Positions 43,972-52,199 are shown, counted from the stretch's first letter. The stretch: DNA of 64,000 bases from CAWHBO01 sp963827735 (GCA_963827735.1 CAWHBO010000003.1:124001-188000); one strand, 5' to 3'. A program made the numbers and translations. The notes: generated from the sequence alone by a model not told the origin.

Positions 43972-44472
43972 AAGTTGTATCTGGTTACGCTAAATAATAA
44001 TTTATTTTCTCTACTTCTATGGGTATCAAAGTTGAATTTAATCCCGACCTTGCTTTAAGAAATATTTCGGAGTATAAAAATGGCAATCGTAAAATTGAGG
44101 AGTGTATTCCTGACGTCCTTGAGGCTGGCAAAACATATCCGTTTTTGAAACGCGATCAACGCAATTATTGGCTTTATGGTGCTATCCCCTTAATCGAAAC
44201 ACAGGGCAATGAGGTTTTATCACGTCCCAAGGCAAGTATCATCATTTTGGAAGCCACACATTTTGTAATTGATAACGTTATGTATACTAAAGGCTTTTTC
44301 AAAGTAGTCGAGGTATTTAATGATGACGATATCTATTTTGAATGCTTTGATCCGGTAGGAACGAGAAAATAAATTATTATTTAGCTCCACCCAAATTTTT
44401 ATTTTTCTCTTCTTGATTATAAATTAAGGAAGAAAAATAAAAACTTCAGATACAACCAACGTTAGCTGAAAT
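43964..44472 (+). other. attC6 site with a gene in its terminal loop
   Basis: R'' CCGATAAC at 43964, R' GTTAGCTG at 44461. The stem GTTGTATCTG / CAGATACAAC is intact, followed by the usual GGTTACG and, 370 nt later, the usual CCACCCAAATTT and second hairpin. Where other sites have a small hairpin, this one has AAATAATAATTTATTT, a gene, and the complementary AAATAAATTATTATTT. Confidence 0.75.
44019..44372 (+). CDS. Hypothetical protein encoded inside attC6 (cassette 6)
   Basis: 117 aa, no family recognised. The compact, mixed alpha/beta sequence includes YPFLKRDQRNYWLYGAIPLI and KASIIILEATHFVIDNVMYT and looks like a real folded protein. It has no signal or membrane segment. It is flanked by perfect 18-nt arms (CTAAATAATAATTTATTT before, its complement overlapping the stop) that replace the first small hairpin of the attC. 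So the gene is carried in the variable terminal structure of the site rather than in the cassette body. No clear Shine-Dalgarno. Confidence 0.75.
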   Translation: MGIKVEFNPDLALRNISEYKNGNRKIEECIPDVLEAGKTYPFLKRDQRNYWLYGAIPLIETQGNEVLSRPKASIIILEATHFVIDNVMYTKGFFKVVEVFNDDDIYFECFDPVGTRK

Positions 44473-44597
44473 ATATATTTTTCTTTACGGCTAACGCCTA
44501 CTTTTAAAAAGAATTAAATTTTGTTTTTTATTTATTTTAAAGGGGAAAATCTGAGGTCGCTACGCTCCAATTATTAATTAAATAAATTATAAAAAAT

Positions 44598-44855
44598 ATG
44601 AAAAAAGAACTTACTCTACAGGAATGGAAAGAGATTGGAAACAAAACAAAAGAGGTCCAAAAAAATCTTAATGAACTCCTTCATTTATTAAGTGGTAAAT
44701 TACCAAAAACAAACTACTTAACAAAATGGCAAAATGCCGAAAAATATTTTGGCAAACTACGAAGTCATCTTGATGATATCATTTGCAGTAAATTTCAAGA
44801 TAAACCAGATCATGAAATTACAGGTATTTTTTACGGAATAGACAATAACAAATAA
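44598..44855 (+). CDS. Small hypothetical partner of AIPR protein (cassette 7)
   Basis: 85-aa helical protein (KELTLQEWKEIGNKTKEVQK at the start, YFGKLRSHLDDIICSKF in the middle); family not recognised. It is 5 nt upstream of the AIPR gene and therefore cotranscribed with it. Small helical genes immediately before abortive-infection genes are often antitoxin or regulatory components; that role is only inferred. It lies inside cassette 7, whose left arm (44461-44555) matches the right arm before attC7. Confidence 0.65.
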   Translation: MKKELTLQEWKEIGNKTKEVQKNLNELLHLLSGKLPKTNYLTKWQNAEKYFGKLRSHLDDIICSKFQDKPDHEITGIFYGIDNNK

Positions 44856-44860
44856 TTTTT

Positions 44861-46630
44861 ATGCCATTAAAAGGGATAATCGATGCAAAAATCAAAGAAT
44901 TCATGAAAGATTATTCGGATCTATTAATTGATCCTGATTTTGATAGTTTTCAATTCTTCTCAATTATGCAGTTACTTGAGGAATATAATCTAGATTATGA
45001 AGACATACTAAAAGGAATTGTGGACGGAGGAGATGACTTTGGTATTGATGCGATATATATATTCATTGACGGACACATAATTAATGAAATTGACGATATT
45101 GAAACATTTTTCAATAAAAAATCATCAATAAAAATAGAAGTTTGTCAGAGTAAAAAAGAAAAAGGATTTTCAGAAACTGCCGTTTTAAAAATCAAAGATG
45201 GTATTGAAAATATTTTTGATCTAGAAAAAGGACTGCTTGGTGAGAACCCTGAATTTAAATCAAAAGCAACTATACTTAGAGAAGTCTATAAAAAATGGCA
45301 AACTTCTGATAATGAAAATGACTTCAAATTAAATATAGAATATATTTCATTAGGCAAGGAGGAAGATATAAACCCAAAAGTTATTGATAAAACTAAAAAA
45401 ACAATTGATTTCTTAAAATACGTTGGAATACCAAAATCAAAATTTATTTTAATAGATCAAAAAAAATTATTCGAATTAAGTAAATCACATAAATACAATA
45501 AAAATTTAAAAATAATATCTAAAATAGATTATGATATTGAGCACAATGATAACGCAGAAGGTTACATTGCCATTGTTAATGGAAAAGACTTTTATGATTT
45601 TATTACGGATACTGATGAAATCGAAGAAAAAATTTTTGAAGAAAATGTTAGAGATTTTCAAGGAAACAAAAAAGTTATTATTGCAAATATTCAAGATACG
45701 ATCAAATCAACATCTGATAGAAAAAATTTCTGGTGCATGAATAACGGCATCACAATCCTCACCTCAAAAGTAAAACCCACTACAAGGTCATTGAATTTAG
45801 AAAACTACCAAATCATAAATGGATGTCAAACTGCACACAGTATTTATGATGTTCTTAAAGACGAAAAAGAAATTACTGATTTTGAAATAATAATAAGAAT
45901 AATAGTTACAGAAGATGACGAAACTGCATTAAAAATAATTCAAGCCACAAATTCTCAAATCCAAATAGACAACACAGCTATAAGGTCCCAAGAATTAATT
46001 CATAAAACAATTGAAGATTTTTTCAAATCCGAGGACACAAAACTATACTATGAAAGAAGAAGTAATTTTTATAGAAGAAGAAGTTTTCCGATTAACAAAA
46101 TAATAAATCCAAAAAAATTATTTCAAATAGTGAGAAGTTCAATTTTTAAAACCCCAAGCTCATCAAGATCAAGGCCAGCAAAACTTTTTGAAGAAGAATA
46201 TGACATAATCTTCAATGAAAAATATGAGCTATTTTACTATAAATTCATATCGCTTTTATATTTAAAACTTCTAAGCTTAATAAAACAATATAAAAAGGAT
46301 TACGAATTAAAAGATATAGAATTAAACATTATAAACAATGGAACATTGCATGTATTAAGAATTCTGTTTTCATTAATCGTTGGTAATGATTATAGTTTCA
46401 AATTATTTAAAACCTCAGATTTACTTAAGGAAAAAGATGAAAAAATTAAAATAATAAACACCTTAAATGTAGAAGATAATAGCATGTTTATGTTATCTGT
46501 AGAATTATTAAAGAAATCGGTTAACAACTATCTCGAAATTAATGATGAATCAATATCAAATATTCTTAAAAAAGACGAATTTGATAAAAAATATTTAGAT
46601 AAAATAGTGTCCGAATATTTTAAAAATTAG
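44861..46630 (+). CDS. AIPR family abortive phage infection protein (cassette 7)
   Basis: 589 aa. The N-terminal nuclease-like region has GGDDFGIDAIYIFIDG near residue 51 and IKIEVCQSKKEKGFSE near residue 93, the D..ExQ.K arrangement of PD-(D/E)XK enzymes. The AIPR core follows: FWCMNNGITILTSK near residue 291 and YQIINGCQTAHSIYDVL near residue 318, the family hallmark. The C-terminal half is helical. AIPR proteins act in abortive infection and occur in phage-defence loci. It is paired with the small gene just upstream and followed by hairpin 3. Confidence 0.88.
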   Translation: MPLKGIIDAKIKEFMKDYSDLLIDPDFDSFQFFSIMQLLEEYNLDYEDILKGIVDGGDDFGIDAIYIFIDGHIINEIDDIETFFNKKSSIKIEVCQSKKEKGFSETAVLKIKDGIENIFDLEKGLLGENPEFKSKATILREVYKKWQTSDNENDFKLNIEYISLGKEEDINPKVIDKTKKTIDFLKYVGIPKSKFILIDQKKLFELSKSHKYNKNLKIISKIDYDIEHNDNAEGYIAIVNGKDFYDFITDTDEIEEKIFEENVRDFQGNKKVIIANIQDTIKSTSDRKNFWCMNNGITILTSKVKPTTRSLNLENYQIINGCQTAHSIYDVLKDEKEITDFEIIIRIIVTEDDETALKIIQATNSQIQIDNTAIRSQELIHKTIEDFFKSEDTKLYYERRSNFYRRRSFPINKIINPKKLFQIVRSSIFKTPSSSRSRPAKLFEEEYDIIFNEKYELFYYKFISLLYLKLLSLIKQYKKDYELKDIELNIINNGTLHVLRILFSLIVGNDYSFKLFKTSDLLKEKDEKIKIINTLNVEDNSMFMLSVELLKKSVNNYLEINDESISNILKKDEFDKKYLDKIVSEYFKN

Positions 46631-46656
46631 CTAAAAAAATAAAATTACAATAAGGA

Positions 46657-46713
46657 GTTTTGGGGCAAATGGCATTCACCCCTTTAATTCCCCTCTGCCC
46701 TTTGCCCCAAAAC
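46657..46713 (+). other. Conserved-loop hairpin 3
   Basis: Stem GTTTTGGGGCAAATGGC / GCCCTTTGCCCCAAAAC with a 23-nt loop, ATTCACCCCTTTAATTCCCC plus TCT, a small insertion in the shared loop. It lies 26 nt after the AIPR stop. Confidence 0.85.
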
Positions 46714-46780
46714 GAAAAACAAAATTTAATTCTTTTTAAAAGTGACCCGCCTGGGGCTGGTCAAAGAAAAACATATACAA

Positions 46781-46887
46781 CAGCTAACAACACGATATCC
46801 GGTTACGGCTCTTCCGAGAGCCTCCACCCAAATTTTCCTTCGCTTCGCTCCAGAAAACTTCGGATATCGGTAAACGTTGTGCGAAAT
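46781..46887 (+). other. attC7 recombination site
   Basis: R'' CAGCTAAC at 46781, R' GTTGTGCG at 46876. Nearly identical to attC4, with the small hairpin changed to GGCTCTTCCGAGAGCC, a compensated pair of substitutions. Confidence 0.9.
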
Positions 46888-47039
46888 AAATTTTTTATCT
46901 TAGTGGAGATTACAATATTTAGTGTTTTGTACACAAAGAAAATTTGATTTTTTTATTAATTTAAAGAGGGGAAATATTGTGTTTTCTTCCACCATTGCTA
47001 CAAAAAACCATAAATAACATAATCAACAATAAATACTAT

Positions 47040-48017
47040 ATGGAAAAATATACATTTGAAGACGCTTACAAAGAATCTGAAAAAGTTAAAGAGAAAGCAA
47101 AAATCATAAAAGAAAAAAGAAAAGAAGAACAAACGACTAAAGAACATTATGACATTGCCGAACGTAGCCTACCAGGAGAATTGGAAAAAATTGGATTACC
47201 TAAAATTTACGAACAACCATATTTCTTCAATGAAAAAATTCCAGCTGTTGTTTATAATGCTTCAAACATCATTAATGAACTAAAAAAACAAAGAGAAAAT
47301 TTAGGTATTACTCAAAACAATACACTATTAGTTGAGGATATAAGTAATAAATTTAACCGTACTAAAATTTTATCTAAAAATGATTATTATAAAAACGATG
47401 AAACTATTAAAAAACTACTTGAAGTTGAACCAGATTTTCTTGAAACCAGTGATCATAAAGATATGCTTATTTACACTGATGATACTGAAAAATTATCACA
47501 TGATCTATTGAATTATTTTAAAAATAAAATAACATACATAGCCACCAGAGAAGATGTCGATAAAGAAGAACCAGAAAAAAATGTATCCATGGATTTGCTA
47601 AAGGATTTAGAATATAGTCTTTCGGTAATAAAAGATAAAAACGAAATAGATCATAAATTACAAGCCACAAATAAGCAAGGAAGAATTGATATTGTTTTTA
47701 GTATTTACCCTGAAATAGAACATTGTATCGCAACTTATCCTGCAATTAATAAAAGTGATAAAAAAAATAATAGTTATTCTTTTCTTAATATAGACGGAAA
47801 AAAATTTGAAAAAAACCTACATTTTCACAAAGCTGGTAAAACAAGGGGGGGGTTAAATTTGAACTGTGATATATTAACTCAATTGGAATTACTTGAATAT
47901 TTAAAAACAAAAGGACATGCTGCGATTTTAACTTTAGCAAACCCAGAAGAGAGTGACGATCTACCAAAAGAATATCCAGGATCACCTAATGATGATCATT
48001 ATTCATACGCAATTTAG
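47040..48017 (+). CDS. Hypothetical protein with MEKY N-terminus (cassette 8)
   Basis: 325 aa from the ATG at 47040; an upstream in-frame start would lie in the cassette leader. No family recognised. The N-terminal helix MEKYTFEDAYKESEKVKEKA matches the start of the cassette 1 protein in spacing and residues, suggesting a shared targeting or dimerisation helix. The C-terminal half is a mixed domain (GRIDIVFSIYPEIEHCIATY). A run of eight G (47845-47852) inside the coding region could allow slippage. It is followed by hairpin 4; the cassette arms AAATTTTTTATCT / AGATAAAAAATTT lie next to the cores. Confidence 0.7.
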   Translation: MEKYTFEDAYKESEKVKEKAKIIKEKRKEEQTTKEHYDIAERSLPGELEKIGLPKIYEQPYFFNEKIPAVVYNASNIINELKKQRENLGITQNNTLLVEDISNKFNRTKILSKNDYYKNDETIKKLLEVEPDFLETSDHKDMLIYTDDTEKLSHDLLNYFKNKITYIATREDVDKEEPEKNVSMDLLKDLEYSLSVIKDKNEIDHKLQATNKQGRIDIVFSIYPEIEHCIATYPAINKSDKKNNSYSFLNIDGKKFEKNLHFHKAGKTRGGLNLNCDILTQLELLEYLKTKGHAAILTLANPEESDDLPKEYPGSPNDDHYSYAI

Positions 48018-48039
48018 CATATTAAAAAATACATAACGT

Positions 48040-48090
48040 GTTTTGGATAAAGGCCATTCACCCCTAACCCCTCTGGCCTTTGTCTAAAAC
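48040..48090 (+). other. Conserved-loop hairpin 4
   Basis: Stem GTTTTGGATAAAGGCC / GGCCTTTGTCTAAAAC around ATTCACCCCTAACCCCTCT, 22 nt after the cassette 8 stop. Confidence 0.9.
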
Positions 48091-48161
48091 AAAAAAATCA
48101 AATTTTCTTTTTGATGTTTAAATAGTTTATAATATTAATAAACGAGATAAAAAATTTACAT

Positions 48162-48323
48162 CACACAACTCCGCGATAAGCGGCTCCATCCCGCCCCCTA
48201 TTAATAAATTATAATAATGAATGGCGGGATTCCGACCCAAATTTCAATCCTTTCTTTTCTGAATAAATGCAATAAGGAAGAAAGAATTGAAACTTCGCTT
48301 CATCGGGAAACGTTAGACGAAAT
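48162..48323 (+). other. attC8 recombination site
   Basis: R'' CACACAAC at 48162, R' GTTAGACG at 48312. Body nearly identical to attC5. Confidence 0.85.
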
Positions 48324-48343
48324 TTGGCCATTATTTTAATTTT

Positions 48344-48616
48344 ATGTCTTCAATATTTATTATATATGACGAAGCTCATGCAGAAACACAGGATGGAGAA
48401 TACAAAACGTTCGAAGAAGCAAAAACTGCATTAAAAAAACGTATGGAAATTCCATGGGATAAAGACCCTAATCTTGCTCCATGTACTGAATGGAAAACCT
48501 GTGGGCGTAGATATGAAATAATTGAATATGACACATCTGATATTCCATGGAAAGAAATCAGTTCCGTCCCAGCTCTTAATATTTCTGCAAAAGAAATAAA
48601 ATGGTCATTAAAATAA
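48344..48616 (+). CDS. Small hypothetical protein (cassette 9)
   Basis: 90-aa soluble protein of unknown family, with FEEAKTALKKRMEIPWDKDP and WKTCGRRYEIIEYDTSD. The pattern (strand, helix, strand ending in YEIIEYD) suggests a small alpha/beta fold. The cassette arms are perfect over 17 nt (TTGGCCATTATTTTAAT at 48322-48338, complement overlapping the last codons and stop), so the arm is partly coding at the 3' end. Confidence 0.7.
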   Translation: MSSIFIIYDEAHAETQDGEYKTFEEAKTALKKRMEIPWDKDPNLAPCTEWKTCGRRYEIIEYDTSDIPWKEISSVPALNISAKEIKWSLK

Positions 48617-48627
48617 TGGCCAAACAA

Positions 48628-48776
48628 CGTCTAACACCGCGACAAGCGGTTACGGAATTTCTCTTTTTAAAATTTTATAATAATGAAATTCCTGCATCCA
48701 AATTTTGCAGATATTATATTGAATTATAATAAAGTATCTGCAAAACTTCGCTTCGTCGGGAAACGTTAGATGAAAT
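48628..48776 (+). other. attC9 recombination site
   Basis: R'' CGTCTAAC at 48628, R' GTTAGATG at 48765; terminal hairpins GGAATTTC..GAAATTCC and TTTTGCAGATA..TATCTGCAAAA. Confidence 0.85.
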
Positions 48777-48846
48777 AATTAAAAGTTTTTAAATTTCCTT
48801 CAGAAATTTATTATTTGGGGCTATTTTATTATTAATTTAAAAATAT

Positions 48847-49566
48847 ATGGAAGAACAAAAAGAAGCTAATAAATACATCTATATAACAATTGTATCAACA
48901 TTTATTACTGCGGCATTATTCGGCGGAATTATTTTGTATTGGCAACAACAAAAATTAAATTTGTTACAAAGCTCATTAAAAAATAAAATTAACAATCTTG
49001 AAATGCAGCTTGTCCAATTAATTACTGAAAAAGAAAACCTAACAGAACAATTATCACAATTGAAAAATAAATCCACAAAAACAATTCCCGAAGCAAAGGA
49101 GAATACTGAACTTAGTACAAGTAACGAAAAAAAAGAAATTACTTCAAACGACAACACAGACCTCGAAAAGATAACGGATTGGTATTATAAGGATGAAGAT
49201 TTTGTATACAGAAAAAATGATGGAATGCAGGAACCGGATGAGTATATCCCCTATAGTATAATTACTGAAAATATAGATACTTTTGAAGTAATTGATACAT
49301 CATACTCAAAAGACCACAAAAATATATTTTATCTCAGTACTACAATCAAAGGTGCTGATGTAAAAACATTTGAAATTGTAGATTACCCATATTCAAAAGA
49401 TAGCAATAATGTTTATATTCATGGTATACCGCTAGAGGAGGCGGATGCCGAAAGTTTTTCGATTGTTAAAAGCGGATACTTCGCAAAAGATAAGAACTTT
49501 GTTTATGATATGGAGGGTAAAATTGTTGAAGGTGCAAATCCTAACACCTTTGTCTCTCCATATTAA
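48847..49566 (+). CDS. DKNYY-repeat membrane protein (cassette 10)
   Basis: 239 aa: an N-terminal membrane helix (residues 12-32), a coiled coil (35-75), a polar linker, then DKNYY-type repeats (residues about 105-235) such as YSKDHKNIFYLSTTIKGADV, YSKDSNNVYIHGIPLEEAD and FAKDKNFVYDMEGKIVEGA. DKNYY repeats occur on exported proteins of unknown function. A much longer DKNYY protein is encoded outside the array at 57709-59424, so this cassette may derive from a chromosomal gene family. Two arm pairs flank it (AATTAAAAGTTTTT and TTATTTGGGGCTATTTTATT). Confidence 0.8.
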   Translation: MEEQKEANKYIYITIVSTFITAALFGGIILYWQQQKLNLLQSSLKNKINNLEMQLVQLITEKENLTEQLSQLKNKSTKTIPEAKENTELSTSNEKKEITSNDNTDLEKITDWYYKDEDFVYRKNDGMQEPDEYIPYSIITENIDTFEVIDTSYSKDHKNIFYLSTTIKGADVKTFEIVDYPYSKDSNNVYIHGIPLEEADAESFSIVKSGYFAKDKNFVYDMEGKIVEGANPNTFVSPY

Positions 49567-49624
49567 TAATAAAATAGCCCCAAATAAAGTTTTGCATTCG
49601 CAAAACAAAAACTTTTAATTACAT

Positions 49625-49730
49625 CATCTAACAGCACGCTATCCGGTTCGATCTCTTATCAGAGACCTCTCCCAAATTGTCTTTCATTTCATTCAAGACA
49701 ACTTCGGATATCGGCGACGTTATGTGAAAT
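49625..49730 (+). other. attC10 recombination site
   Basis: R'' CATCTAAC at 49625, R' GTTATGTG at 49719; stem CTATCCGG / CGGATATCGG; small hairpin ATCTCTTATCAGAGAC; second hairpin TTGTCTTTC..AAGACAA. Confidence 0.85.
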
Positions 49731-49752
49731 ATCACTTACCTAAACTAAAAAT

Positions 49753-49980
49753 ATGGGCAAAAATAAGATTGAAGAAGAATTACAAGAACTCACTAAAGTT
49801 GGTACTGGTTATGGTGACCCAGAGGCCAGACTACAAGATGAGCGTAAATTTCAACTTCTAATGCACAAACAAATAGAGAAGCACGAGAAAACAAATACTG
49901 TCATATCATACATAAATCTTATTTTTGCTTTGATAAACATTGTTCTACTGGTTTATCAAATATTTTTTTATAGACCATGA
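49753..49980 (+). CDS. Small membrane protein (cassette 11)
   Basis: 75 aa: charged helical N-terminal 45 residues (KNKIEEELQELTKV, EARLQDERKFQLLMHKQIEK) and a single C-terminal hydrophobic helix (ISYINLIFALINIVLLVYQI). It resembles a tail-anchored protein. No family recognised. The arm ATCACTTACC precedes the ATG and its complement directly follows the stop. Confidence 0.7.
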   Translation: MGKNKIEEELQELTKVGTGYGDPEARLQDERKFQLLMHKQIEKHEKTNTVISYINLIFALINIVLLVYQIFFYRP

Positions 49981-49995
49981 CGGTAAGTGATACAT

Positions 49996-50156
49996 CACAT
50001 AACACCGCGATAAGCGGCTCCAGAAAATTTCCTTAATAATGATAATAATGAGTAAAATTTTCTTCCGGCCCAAATTTCAATCCTTTCTTTTCTTTATTAA
50101 TATAATAATGTAGAAAGAATTGAAACTTCGCTTCATCGGGAAACGTTAGGCGAAAT
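49996..50156 (+). other. attC11 recombination site
   Basis: R'' CACATAAC at 49996, R' GTTAGGCG at 50145; body like attC3 and attC5, with hairpins AGAAAATTT..AAATTTTCT and TTTCAATCC..GAATTGAAA. Confidence 0.85.
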
Positions 50157-50203
50157 TGACTGGCTACTTATTTTTTCTGTCAGCAATCGCCCCATTAAAA
50201 TTT

Positions 50204-50521
50204 ATGGAGCAAAAAAAGCTTTTTCAAATTAAATTTAAATCATTCCTTGGGTTATGTGTTCAGATAGCATTACCCCTTGGAATTATACAAGGCTTGTTAG
50301 CATTTATCATGTATTCACGGGGAGGAGAGGGTGGTTACACAGACCTGCCATTTTTTCAATTTAAAGGAATTTTTGCCGGTATCGCCAATCTAATTATTGG
50401 CCCTGTTCTATTTGTTCTGGGTGGGACAATTACTGGCGTACTTGGTTATATTCCATTTAAATTTTATTTGAAAATAAGAAAGGGAATAAATATTGATGGT
50501 GAGTGGGAAAAAAATAAGTAG
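50204..50521 (+). CDS. Small membrane protein (cassette 12)
   Basis: 105 aa from the ATG at 50204; a TTG at 50156 lies in the attC core and is rejected as a start. Two hydrophobic helices (ALPLGIIQGLLAFIMY and NLIIGPVLFVLGGTITGVLG) are joined by a glycine-rich loop. No family recognised. The cassette arms TTGACTGGCTACTTATTTTT (50155-50174) and complement overlap the last codons. A second hairpin, GTCTGAC..GTCAGAC, lies before attC12. Confidence 0.7.
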   Translation: MEQKKLFQIKFKSFLGLCVQIALPLGIIQGLLAFIMYSRGGEGGYTDLPFFQFKGIFAGIANLIIGPVLFVLGGTITGVLGYIPFKFYLKIRKGINIDGEWEKNK

Positions 50522-50594
50522 CCAGTCAACTCAAGGGGGCGCTACGCTTTCGTCTGACCTTTCTCAAAAATTATAATGTAGTCAGACGAACCCT

Positions 50595-50672
50595 CGCCTA
50601 ACACGCGATATCCAAAATTTGTTTCATTTCATTTAAACAAACTTCGGATATCGCGGATACGTTAGCTGAAAT
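50595..50672 (+). other. attC12 recombination site
   Basis: R'' CGCCTAAC at 50595, R' GTTAGCTG at 50661; short (78 nt): stem GCGATATCC / GGATATCGC, one hairpin AAATTTGTTTC..AAACAAACTT. Confidence 0.85.
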
Positions 50673-50735
50673 TTTCAAAAATCCTTTCCAATAAAAAATG
50701 TTTGTACTAAAAACAATTTGATATTATTTTCTTTT

Positions 50736-51395
50736 ATGAAATACTTGATAATCAATGCCGACGACTTCGGTTATAGCAAAATATTCAATACTAAGATTCT
50801 GGAACTAATTAAAAATGGATTAATTTCTTCTACGACCGTAATGGTTAATTGGATAACCGATGAACAATCTTCCCAAGTAAACGAGCTTGTAAAGCTTGCA
50901 AAATCTCATAAAGTCAGCGTCGGACTTCATTTTGAGTTTTCCGAGAATGACCTTCGGCTTGAGATTGAAAAGCAGTACGAAAGATTTTTGTCTTTGTTTG
51001 GATTTAAACCAAGTCATATCGATCTTCATAAATCAATGTATATTGGAGTGGCCTATCATGTCATCGTGAAATTCTGCAAGGAGAAAAATCTTCCTTGTCG
51101 CAATCATGGAGTTAGTACAGAAGGCGTGGTGAAAACTCAAAATGAAGTCCTGAGTGGAACTAAAATATGTTTTGAGAAACTGAAAGGATTTATTGAAAAT
51201 ATAAAGGATGATGAGAGCTATGAGATTTTGTTTCACCCTGGTACGTATGACCCGGATTGTAAATCTAGTTTGAATAAAGAACGAGAACTTGATGTGAAAA
51301 AAATCGAAGAAATTAATCCATTTTTAAAAGAAAACAATATCAAATTAATTAGCTACTTTGATTTAGCTTTGATGCAAAAAAGCGAGGATTTTTGA
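50736..51395 (+). CDS. ChbG/YdjC-type carbohydrate deacetylase (cassette 13)
   Basis: 219 aa. YdjC/ChbG-family enzyme that removes acetyl groups from amino sugars such as chitobiose or related glycans. Metal-site elements: NADDFGYSK near residue 7 (DD), VGLHFEFSE, and the HIDLHKS motif with the metal-binding histidines, plus ILFHPGTYDP. The ATG at 50736 is used since the upstream alternative is within the cassette leader. It could modify sugars on the cell surface or phage receptors; the target is unknown. Arms TTTTCAAAAATCCT / AGGATTTTTGAAAA overlap the stop. Confidence 0.85.
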   Translation: MKYLIINADDFGYSKIFNTKILELIKNGLISSTTVMVNWITDEQSSQVNELVKLAKSHKVSVGLHFEFSENDLRLEIEKQYERFLSLFGFKPSHIDLHKSMYIGVAYHVIVKFCKEKNLPCRNHGVSTEGVVKTQNEVLSGTKICFEKLKGFIENIKDDESYEILFHPGTYDPDCKSSLNKERELDVKKIEEINPFLKENNIKLISYFDLALMQKSEDF

Positions 51396-51401
51396 AAACA
51401 T

Positions 51402-51460
51402 CAGATAACACGCGATAAGCAACATTGAAACGTCGCCTATCGCGAAATGTTGTACGAAAT
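51402..51460 (+). other. attC13 recombination site
   Basis: R'' CAGATAAC at 51402, R' GTTGTACG at 51449. The shortest site (59 nt): stem CGCGATAAGC..GCCTATCGCG and a tiny loop. It looks like a minimal attC. Confidence 0.8.
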
Positions 51461-51485
51461 AAATTTTTTATCTTACTAGAATTCA

Positions 51486-51791
51486 ATGTTTGGTGATTTA
51501 AGCGTTGACAGAGAATGGAAATATTTCAAAAAACAACTATCTTTAAATGGATATGATGTATTCATAATAAGTCTTGATTTAAGCAAGGATTATTTAGCAA
51601 GACTATATGAATCAAAAGGATATTTTGAATCACTAAAAAGAATCGATAAACTTGTTAATGACCATTGCCTTTTTTTAGATAACTTCAAAAACGATATTGC
51701 ACTACATATTAAAGAAAAGGATTTTAGGCGAAGATGTCAGATAAGCTATAAAGAAACAAGCAAGTGGATGAAAATAATATCCAAAAAATAA
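51486..51791 (+). CDS. Hypothetical protein (cassette 14)
   Basis: 101 aa, lysine-rich, helical (WKYFKKQLSLNGYDVFIISL, YKETSKWMKIISKK). No family recognised. It is the first gene after attC13, 26 nt from the core, in the normal cassette position. The KilA-N genes follow within the same cassette, so this cassette may be a composite formed when a following attC was lost. Confidence 0.6.
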   Translation: MFGDLSVDREWKYFKKQLSLNGYDVFIISLDLSKDYLARLYESKGYFESLKRIDKLVNDHCLFLDNFKNDIALHIKEKDFRRRCQISYKETSKWMKIISKK

Positions 51792-51846
51792 TGGGTTTTT
51801 AATTATTAGCATTCACCATAAACTCATACAATGGTAAAATAAACAC

Positions 51847-52077
51847 ATGACAAAAAATAAAATTATCAATGTAAAAGGAACCAAAATTACAGTTATAAAA
51901 CAGGATAACGCCGATTATGATTATATTTCCTTGACCGACATGCTCAAGGCAAAAGACGGGGATTTTTTTATTTCCGATTGGCTTCGAAATAGAAACACGG
52001 TTGAGTTTTTGGGCATCTGGGAGAAAATTTATAATCCAAATTTTAATTATGGCGAATTCGCCATAATAGCTTTATGA
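51847..52077 (+). CDS. Truncated KilA-N protein, copy 1 (cassette 14)
   Basis: 76 aa corresponding to the N-terminal part of a KilA-N DNA-binding domain (IINVKGTKITVIKQ, DYISLTDMLKAK, FISDWLRNRNTVEFLGIWEK). Stops at TGA 52075-52077, overlapping the ATG of the next ORF. It ends just past a perfect 22-bp palindrome centred on GAATTC (52046-52067), at the same protein position where the full-length copy has a 32-bp palindrome. It looks like a broken duplicate, though still translatable. Confidence 0.7.
   Translation: MTKNKIINVKGTKITVIKQDNADYDYISLTDMLKAKDGDFFISDWLRNRNTVEFLGIWEKIYNPNFNYGEFAIIAL
52046..52067. repeat. 22-bp perfect palindrome in KilA-N copy 1
   Basis: ATTATGGCGAA / TTCGCCATAAT, no loop, at the 3' end of copy 1. 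Confidence 0.95.
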
Positions 52078-52199
52078 CAAAGAATCAAAAAATAAAAGTG
52101 GAGGGCATGGATATTGCAGTCTTTAAACAGAAAAGTGAAGATTATATTTCCTTGACCGATATAGCAAAACATAAAAATTCAAAAGTTAATACTTTATGA
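52074..52199 (+). pseudogene. KilA-N fragment, copy 2 (cassette 14)
   Basis: 41 codons (MTKNQKIKVEGMDIAVFKQK, then DYISLTDIAKHKN), only the first beta-hairpin and helix of a KilA-N domain. It overlaps copy 1 and copy 3 by four nucleotides (ATGA) at each end. It is a remnant of tandem duplication, perhaps kept for translational coupling. Confidence 0.7.

Noticed and set aside
47845..47852. G8 run in the cassette 8 gene as proof of phase variation
   Set aside because: The frame is intact here and a single sequence cannot show length variation; noted only as a possibility.
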